Part shown: positions 21,918 to 27,218 of the stretch, piece by piece
Layout: the number at the start of each line of letters is the position of its first letter
Numbering within the stretch: position 1 is the first letter of the stretch
NCBI RefSeq assembly: GCF_002293435.1
Contig: NZ_DBDF01000029.1
Coordinates: forward strand, 1 to 27,218
Direction: 5' to 3'
DNA: 27,218 bases
Source of the DNA: Bacteroides sp. UBA939
GTDB lineage: Bacteria > Bacteroidota > Bacteroidia > Bacteroidales > Bacteroidaceae
Notes under the pieces: generated by a model
What the model was told of the DNA's origin: nothing
Database searches by the model: none
What the model saw: only the letters and a program-made list of their open reading frames with translations
Program-made: the position numbers and the translations under genes

Positions 21918-24548
21918 TTAAAGTCCGGCAAGTTCCAGTACCTTTTCTACCGCTGCATTCAGCCCGTCGGCGTTCTTACCGCCGGCTGTTGCGAAGTGAG
22001 GCTGTCCACCGCCACCGCCTTGTATCAGTTTGGCGGCTTCTTTCACTAAGTTTCCGGCTTTCAGTCCGCCTGCTACAAGGTTGTCGCTCAGCATAACTGT
22101 CAGCATCGGCTTGCCTTCATTCACTGTTCCGGCAACGAAGCATAGGTTCTCGGTAATCTCTCCGCGCAACTGGAATGCAATGTTCTTAATGCTTTCAGCA
22201 GGTATCGGGGCGAGAGCACAGAGTTTAATGACCTTTATGCCGTTGATTTCCTGTACGTTCTTCAGCAGTCTTTCCTTTACCTGGGCTTCTTTCTCTTTCA
22301 TGAAGTCTTCCATCTGCTTCTTCAAGCCTGCATTTTCTTCAATGTACTTGCGGATGGTTCCTGCCAAGTCGGGCGCATTATTGAAGAGTGCTTTCAGGTC
22401 GCGCATGGTGTCCTCGATGGTATCCATCATTTCTTCTACACGTGCACCTGTGTATGCTTCTACGCGGCGTACGCCGGCAGCAACGGAACTTTCGGAAACC
22501 ACTTTCAGCATACCAATGTGTCCCGTAGCGGCAACGTGTATGCCACCGCAGAACTCTACGGACGAGCCGAAGCGGATGACACGTACATGGTCGCCATATT
22601 TCTCACCAAACAGTGCGATAGCTCCCAGCTCCTTGGCTTCTTCGATGGGGATGTTGCGGTATTCCGTCAATGGTATATTGGCACGGATTTTAGCATTAAC
22701 CAGGTGTTCCACTTGGCGGATTTCTTCGTCTGTCACCTTCTGGAAGTGAGAGAAGTCGAAACGCAATGAATCAGGAGTAACCAGAGATCCTTTTTGTTCT
22801 ACATGTTCGCCCAATACTTCGCGGAGCGCGGCATCCAGCAAGTGGGTAGCCGAGTGATTGGCTGCGCAGGCAGCACGTTTGTCGGTATTTACACAAGCCA
22901 TCATCGGCGCTTCCGGATGTTCGGGCAATTTCTTGGTAATATGTATCGGGAGGTTGTTCTCCTTCTTGGTATCTACTACTTCAATCGTTTCGAACTCACT
23001 GACCAGTACGCCCGTATCGCCTACCTGACCGCCGCTTTCTGCGTAGAACGGCGTGTAGTCCAGTACAATCTGATACAGCGTCTGGTTCTTCTGTTTCACC
23101 TGGCGGTAACGGAGGATGCTTGTTTCGTATTCGGTATAGTCGTAACCCACGAATTCGGTTGTTCCTTCTTTCAGCGTAATCCAGTCGCCGGTTTCAATGG
23201 CGGCGGCGTTGCGGGCACGCTGTTTCTGTTGTTGCATTTCGGCGTCGAACTCCCGGATGTCGGCAGTCATGTTGTTCTCGCGGAGAATGAGTTCCGTGAG
23301 GTCGAGCGGGAAACCGAAGGTATCATATAAGGTGAAAGCGTCCTTACCGCTGATTTCTGTTTTTCCGGCGGCTTTGGCGTCGCCCATTGTCTTATCCAGC
23401 AGGCGGATACCGGTTTCCAGTGTGCGGAGGAAGGAATCTTCTTCTTCCTTGATAACCTTGCTGATAAGTTCCTTCTGTGCATCGAGTTCCGGATAAGCCT
23501 CGCCCATGTTCTCAATCAGAACGGGGAGCAGCTTGTACATGAAAGCCTGCCTCTGCCCCAGGAACGTGTAACCGTAACGAACGGCACGGCGAAGGATGCG
23601 GCGGATTACGTATCCTGCTTTTGCATTGGAGGGCAACTGCCCGTCTGTAATGGAGAAGGCAATCGTGCGGATGTGGTCGGCAATCACGCGCATGGCGATG
23701 TCCAGCCGCTCGTCTTTGCCGTAGGCAGTGCCTGCCATTTGGGCGATGGCTTTCAGTATCGGTTGGAATACGTCCGTATCATAGTTGGATGTCTTGCCTT
23801 GCAGTGTACGTACCAGACGTTCGAAGCCCATACCCGTGTCAATAACCTTGGCGGGAAGTCCTTCCAGACTGCCGTCGGCCTTGCGGTTGAACTGCATAAA
23901 CACGAGGTTCCAGATTTCAATAACCTGCGGATGGTCTTTGTTTACCAGTTGATGACCGGGAACTTTGGCTTTCTCTTCTTCCGGACGTGAATCAATATGT
24001 ATCTCGGAACATGGGCCGCACGGACCCGTATCGCCCATTTCCCAGAAGTTATCATGCTTGTTTCCGTTTAGGATGTGGTCTTTCGGCAGGTATTGCTCCC
24101 AGAAGGAAGCGGCTTCGTTGTCGCGTTCCAGTCTTTCTTCGGGGCTGCCTTCGAAAACAGTGGCGTAAAGGTTCTTAGGATCTATCTTTAGTACTTCTAC
24201 CAGGTATTCCCACGCCCAGTCGATGGCTTCTTTCTTGAAATAGTCGCCAAACGACCAGTTGCCCAACATCTCGAACATGGTATGGTGGTATGTATCGTGT
24301 CCTACTTCTTCCAGGTCATTATGCTTTCCGCTTACGCGAAGACACTTTTGCGAATCCGCCACTCTTTTATATTTAGCCGGTTGATTACCCAGAATAATAT
24401 CTTTGAATTGGTTCATTCCCGCATTGGTAAACATCAGTGTAGGATCATCTTTAATTACCATTGGAGCTGAAGGCACGATTTGGTGACCTTTGCTTTCGAA
24501 GAAACTCTTGAATGAGTTCCGGATTTCATTTGCAGTCAACATATTCAT
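21918..24548 (-). CDS. alaS: Alanyl-tRNA synthetase
   Basis: AlaS charges tRNA-Ala and hydrolyses mischarged Ser/Gly. The 876 residues match bacterial AlaS. They comprise the class II catalytic core (from SFFESKGH and PTLMFTNAGMNQFKD near residues 16-50), a tRNA-recognition helical domain, and an editing domain with zinc ligands H565 and H569 (HSATH) and C667 and H671 (CGGIH). The C-terminal C-Ala domain ends with the Gly-rich GGGGGQPHFATAGG segment. The start is ATG 24548 or two codons later at 24542 (MLTANEIRNSF). It is divergent from the M23 peptidase gene, with a -7 element at 24637-24644 and a leader made of TACT-like short repeats. Confidence 0.97.
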   Translation of the reverse strand: MNMLTANEIRNSFKSFFESKGHQIVPSAPMVIKDDPTLMFTNAGMNQFKDIILGNQPAKYKRVADSQKCLRVSGKHNDLEEVGHDTYHHTMFEMLGNWSFGDYFKKEAIDWAWEYLVEVLKIDPKNLYATVFEGSPEERLERDNEAASFWEQYLPKDHILNGNKHDNFWEMGDTGPCGPCSEIHIDSRPEEEKAKVPGHQLVNKDHPQVIEIWNLVFMQFNRKADGSLEGLPAKVIDTGMGFERLVRTLQGKTSNYDTDVFQPILKAIAQMAGTAYGKDERLDIAMRVIADHIRTIAFSITDGQLPSNAKAGYVIRRILRRAVRYGYTFLGQRQAFMYKLLPVLIENMGEAYPELDAQKELISKVIKEEEDSFLRTLETGIRLLDKTMGDAKAAGKTEISGKDAFTLYDTFGFPLDLTELILRENNMTADIREFDAEMQQQKQRARNAAAIETGDWITLKEGTTEFVGYDYTEYETSILRYRQVKQKNQTLYQIVLDYTPFYAESGGQVGDTGVLVSEFETIEVVDTKKENNLPIHITKKLPEHPEAPMMACVNTDKRAACAANHSATHLLDAALREVLGEHVEQKGSLVTPDSLRFDFSHFQKVTDEEIRQVEHLVNAKIRANIPLTEYRNIPIEEAKELGAIALFGEKYGDHVRVIRFGSSVEFCGGIHVAATGHIGMLKVVSESSVAAGVRRVEAYTGARVEEMMDTIEDTMRDLKALFNNAPDLAGTIRKYIEENAGLKKQMEDFMKEKEAQVKERLLKNVQEINGIKVIKLCALAPIPAESIKNIAFQLRGEITENLCFVAGTVNEGKPMLTVMLSDNLVAGGLKAGNLVKEAAKLIQGGGGGQPHFATAGGKNADGLNAAVEKVLELAGL

Positions 24549-24636
24549 CTATTTATCTTAATCTATTACTGTCTACTACTTGCTACTATCTACTTACTAC
24601 TAACTATTTAGTCTTAATATTTTTGAAAAAACTGTG

Positions 24637-24644
24637 CAAAGATA
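24637..24644 (-). promoter_or_regulatory. -7 element for alaS
   Basis: Minus-strand TATCTTTG fits TAnnTTTG, giving a leader of about 80 nt. The leader (24549-24605) is rich in TACT/AGTA short repeats on either strand. Confidence 0.5.
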
Positions 24645-24656
24645 GCTTGTTTTTAT

Positions 24657-24664
24657 TACTTTTG
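24657..24664 (+). promoter_or_regulatory. -7 element for the M23 peptidase/MerR pair
   Basis: TACTTTTG fits TAnnTTTG, 29 nt upstream of ATG 24694. It is 12 bp from the opposing alaS element, so the two promoters share most of their DNA. Confidence 0.5.
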
Positions 24665-24693
24665 CCGTATTAACGAGCGAAATATTCTGAAAG

Positions 24694-25662
24694 ATGCGCA
24701 AAGTTTATTATATCTATAATCAGCACATGCAGACTTATGAACGCATTTACCCCACTGTCAGGCAACGGATATGGGGACTTTTGCGTCGTTTGTTCATTGG
24801 TATGGGACTGGGAGCGGGTACTTTTATCATTCTGTTGATAATCTTCGGTTCACCTTCCGAGAAAGAGTTAAGGATGGAAAACAGCCAACTTTTGGCTCAG
24901 TACAATGTGCTTTCCCGGCGTTTGGACGAAGCAATGGGGGTTTTGCAAGACGTCCAGCAACGTGACGATAACCTTTACCGGGTTATTTTTATGGCAGATC
25001 CTGTACCTACGGCTATCCGGCAGGCGGGGTATGGCGGCACTAACCGTTATGAACATCTGATGGACATGGCGAATTCTGATCTGGTTATCAATACTACCCA
25101 GAAGATGGATATGCTCAGTAAGCAGCTTTATATCCAGTCGCGTTCTTTCGATGATGTGATAGATATGTGTAAGAATCATGATGAAATGCTGCGTTGTATG
25201 CCCGCCATTCAACCTATTTCCAATAAAGACCTTCGTAAGACGGCGTCCGGTTACGGTATGCGTGTAGACCCTGTTTATAATACAATGAAATTTCATGCAG
25301 GCATGGATTTCTCCGCACATATCGGTACGGATGTATATGCTACCGGTGACGGTACGGTGGTGGAAATGGGATGGCAGACCGGATACGGTAACGTCATTGT
25401 CGTGGATCATGGCTTTGGTTACCGGACAGTATATGCCCATTTGCAGGCATTCCGTACCAAGCTTGGGAAAAAGGTGCTACGCGGTGAAGTTATCGGCGAT
25501 GTGGGAAATACGGGAAAGAGTACCGGGCCGCACTTGCATTATGAAGTGCAGGTTAAGGGACAGGCAGTCAACCCCATCAATTATTATTTTATGGATTTGA
25601 GTGCCGAAGATTACGACCGCATGATACAGATTGCGGCTAATCACGGAAAGGTGTTGGATTAA
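24694..25662 (+). CDS. M23-family (LytM) metallopeptidase, membrane-anchored
   Basis: 322 residues. A cytoplasmic N-terminus of about 30 residues is followed by one membrane helix (34-51). A periplasmic coiled coil (about 55-95) and linker lead to the LytM/M23 domain (about 185-300). Zinc ligands and catalytic residues are all present: H201 and D205 (HAGMD), H249 (YAHL) and H282 (HLHYEV). Active M23 enzymes cut peptidoglycan cross-links, so a role in cell-wall remodelling is expected. The helix and coiled coil resemble NlpD/EnvC-like proteins, but those often lack ligands while this one appears intact. The MerR gene follows after 8 nt. Confidence 0.93.
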   Translation: MRKVYYIYNQHMQTYERIYPTVRQRIWGLLRRLFIGMGLGAGTFIILLIIFGSPSEKELRMENSQLLAQYNVLSRRLDEAMGVLQDVQQRDDNLYRVIFMADPVPTAIRQAGYGGTNRYEHLMDMANSDLVINTTQKMDMLSKQLYIQSRSFDDVIDMCKNHDEMLRCMPAIQPISNKDLRKTASGYGMRVDPVYNTMKFHAGMDFSAHIGTDVYATGDGTVVEMGWQTGYGNVIVVDHGFGYRTVYAHLQAFRTKLGKKVLRGEVIGDVGNTGKSTGPHLHYEVQVKGQAVNPINYYFMDLSAEDYDRMIQIAANHGKVLD

Positions 25663-25670
25663 GCCGTATT

Positions 25671-26048
25671 ATGGATAAAGATTTGAAGCTATATTATTCC
25701 ATCAGTGAAGTTGCGCGGATGTTCGACGTCAATGAATCCTTGTTACGCTTCTGGGAAAAAGAGTTTCCGCAACTATCTCCGAAAAAGGGTAGCCGCGGTA
25801 TACGTCAATACCGTAAGGAAGATGTTGAAACCGTGAAATTGATTTATCATTTGGTAAAGGAGCGGGGAATGACGTTACCCGGTGCCCGCCAACGAATGAA
25901 AGATAATAAAGAGACAACTCTGCGTAACTTCGAAGTAGTGGATCGGCTGAAAACTATCCGCGAAGAACTGCTAAGTATGAAGAACGCCCTTGATGGATTT
26001 ACTTACGAGCAGGTTGAAGAATTGAAGAAAGACATTCATGCCGGATGA
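25671..26048 (+). CDS. MerR-family transcriptional regulator
   Basis: 125 residues. An N-terminal winged-helix MerR domain (about 8-75) contains YYSISEVARMFDVNESLLRFWE and the wing GSRGIRQYRKEDVE. A dimerising coiled coil follows (about 88-120). There are no cysteine clusters or ligand domain, so it is not a metal sensor of the classical type. It probably forms an operon with the M23 peptidase (8-nt gap), a pairing that could mean cell-envelope control, though this is inference. Confidence 0.92.
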   Translation: MDKDLKLYYSISEVARMFDVNESLLRFWEKEFPQLSPKKGSRGIRQYRKEDVETVKLIYHLVKERGMTLPGARQRMKDNKETTLRNFEVVDRLKTIREELLSMKNALDGFTYEQVEELKKDIHAG

Positions 26049-26087
26049 GACAGCTCTGTCTGCAGAATGCTCTCATTTCAGAATCGT

Positions 26088-26185
26088 ATCAAAACCGTGT
26101 CTTCTCCGTACCTTCTCCGTGTTCTATAGAGCGGACTTTATATGGAGTTGGTAAGGAGCAGATAAGGAGCAGATAAGGAGCAGGT
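26088..26185. repeat. 11-nt word array A2, homologous to A1
   Basis: Units: ATCAAAACCGT, GTCTTCTCCGT, ACCTTCTCCGT, GTTCTATAGAG, CGGACTTTAT (one base short), ATGGAGTTGGT, AAGGAGCAGAT twice, AAGGAGCAGGT. Left units end CCGT; right units carry GGAG. The centre 26123-26150 matches 159-187 with three or four changes. The leader-like sequence lies on the right and inverted, whereas in A1 it is on the left, so centre and leader are oppositely oriented in the two copies. The arms here are less complementary than in A1. Confidence 0.8.
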
Positions 26186-26235
26186 ATTGTTCGGCATGAA
26201 CCTAAATCAGATAACCTGCTCATTCCCCTAAATTA

Positions 26236-26448
26236 TCACTCAAGTTTCGCACTTTGTGTGTATGTTACTGAACTATCCCTATATTTTACTAACATGATTA
26301 CTGGGTTTGACTCCTCATCCAATCCGGCAGCTACTTCTTTCAATTTACCCTTTAATCCGTCATTTTCATACACCTCGACAAGCTGGGCGGCAGCCAAATT
26401 CTGGAAAACCGCAATTTCGCTATTTACCGGATGCGAAGTCATGTCCAC
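26236..26448 (-). CDS. Small hypothetical protein, 70 residues
   Basis: The frame encodes an acidic 70-residue protein (EIAVFQNLAAAQLVEVYEND, LKEVAAGLDEESNPVIMLVKY) without a signal or membrane segment. A clear AAAGGAG lies 13-14 nt upstream of the GTG start at 26448; ATG at 26442 is the alternative. The ATG overlapping the GTG is out of frame and stops after three codons. The composition is protein-like, but I recognise no family. Its 3' end shares a 14-nt word with position 22-35, and array A2 starts 50 nt downstream of its stop. Confidence 0.65.
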   Translation of the reverse strand: MDMTSHPVNSEIAVFQNLAAAQLVEVYENDGLKGKLKEVAAGLDEESNPVIMLVKYRDSSVTYTQSAKLE

Positions 26449-26573
26449 ATTTTGTTTTTTTCTCCTTTATTTTGGAATTGTCCGGAAATATGCAGATATT
26501 TGAAAAATAAAGTTCATCAGGCAATATGTAGTTGTTCTTAGTGCATTGATGGAATGCCAATTATATAAATAAC

Positions 26574-27053
26574 ATGGTCGATATTATTCTCATTATATTA
26601 GGAAGTATATGTATTATCGTAGGCTTATTGGGATGCATTCTTCCTCTTATTCCCGGTCCGCCTATTTCTTATGTGGGTTTGTTGTTGCTTCACTCCACAG
26701 ACAAAGTACAGTTCTCCACTTACCAGTTACTTATCTGGTTGCTGCTGGTAGTCATTATACAAGTACTGGATTATTTCATTCCCATTTTGGGTAGTAAATT
26801 CAGTGGTGGTACTAAATGGGGAAGCTGGGGTTGCCTGATAGGTTCTATTATTGGAGTCATATTCTTTAGCCCGTGGGGGATTATTCTGGGGCCTTTCGGT
26901 GGTGCGTTCATCGGTGAACTTCTGGGAGAAAGGAGTAAGAAAGATGCTTTGAAATCAGGAATCGGGGCTTTGCTTGGTTTCCTGTTCGGAACGGTTTTTA
27001 AAGTGGTGGTTTGCGGATATTTTATATGGTACTTTATAAAGGTATTGTTTTAA
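26574..27053 (+). CDS. DUF456 family membrane protein
   Basis: 159 residues with about four to five hydrophobic segments: 3-35 (containing the conserved GCILPLIPGPP), 48-70, 84-110 and 128-156. Gly-rich stretches FGGAFIGELLGER and SGIGALLGFLFGT are typical of DUF456, which forms helical hairpins with glycine-zipper packing. Function is unknown. ATG at 26574 starts directly with the first helix. It stands alone, with no obvious partner in the window. Confidence 0.88.
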   Translation: MVDIILIILGSICIIVGLLGCILPLIPGPPISYVGLLLLHSTDKVQFSTYQLLIWLLLVVIIQVLDYFIPILGSKFSGGTKWGSWGCLIGSIIGVIFFSPWGIILGPFGGAFIGELLGERSKKDALKSGIGALLGFLFGTVFKVVVCGYFIWYFIKVLF

Positions 27054-27218
27054 TGTTAATATTGTGCAAGAATGAATCGCTTCCTGAATGTACGGTTTGC
27101 TTCAGAAAATCCTCTTCGGGAAGCTTCTGGGGTGCTTAAGGTAGGGCTAAACCGTACATTTGCCATAGGATTCTTTTATATATAGTTACCTAACGTGTAT
27201 TATTCATACTTAGGAGTC
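27054..27218. other. Right end: noncoding, contains a 12-bp inverted repeat
   Basis: AATGTACGGTTT (27087-27098) is perfectly complementary to 27149-27160. Inside lies a small hairpin CTTCGGGAAG and GAAGCTTC. No T-tract follows the right arm. The element may be a structured 3' region of the DUF456 transcript or a repeat; it cannot be assigned. Confidence 0.45.

Noticed and set aside
22030..22749. 239-codon plus-strand frame opposite alaS
   Set aside because: Antisense to the alaS editing and C-Ala region, which is intact.

Overview
The window looks like chromosomal DNA from a gut Bacteroides or a close relative. Start regions lack strong Shine-Dalgarno sequences. Many upstream regions carry the Bacteroides -7 element TAnnTTTG. 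The gene content is typical of the group: an N-terminal fragment of a hybrid two-component regulator, PorT-like and TonB-linked outer-membrane proteins, DUF349, DUF3822 and a surface-type lipoprotein. Species cannot be fixed by eye.

Left part (1-5.9 kb): a noncoding array, a leftward flippase-like membrane protein, then rightward rsmA, mgtE and a large DUF349 coiled-coil protein. Middle-left (5.9-7.2 kb): a truncated two-component sensor gene, broken where a ~680 bp noncoding fold-back element begins. A small cysteine-containing ORF and a leftward tRNA-Pro(GGG) with its own promoter and terminator follow. Centre-left (7.3-9.6 kb): a three-gene cassette in which a short radical-SAM activase sits between two paralogous membrane proteins. 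Each paralog has an N-terminal CX5CX3CX2C motif, a lipobox-like hydrophobic stretch and a C-terminal TonB domain. Centre (9.6-16.8 kb): leftward aroB, a four-helix membrane protein, a 973-residue outer-membrane barrel, a leftward PorT-like barrel and cardiolipin synthase. Right (16.8-27.2 kb): a leftward operon (unknown protein, DUF3822, rsmD), a RecD-like helicase, a 600 bp gap filled with palindromic arrays and a MITE-like hairpin, a lipoprotein, leftward alaS, divergent M23 peptidase plus MerR regulator, a small leftward gene beside another array, and a DUF456 membrane protein.

Most genes are housekeeping: ribosome biogenesis (rsmA, rsmD), translation (alaS, tRNA-Pro), shikimate pathway (aroB), magnesium uptake (mgtE), phospholipids (cls) and envelope functions.

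Two things stand out. First, the intergenic gaps hold at least four arrays of short words (113-211, 6505-6614, 20398-20485, 26088-26185), plus a short direct one at 6679-6722. Their words differ but all have an 11-nt period, mostly arranged with dyad symmetry or as a 22-nt superperiod. Two share a 25-nt leader, and a small ORF 3' end lies beside two of them. Second, the TonB-like/radical SAM/TonB-like cassette suggests an uncharacterised maturation system acting on a cysteine-bearing N-terminal segment. Both need database comparison, which could not be done here.
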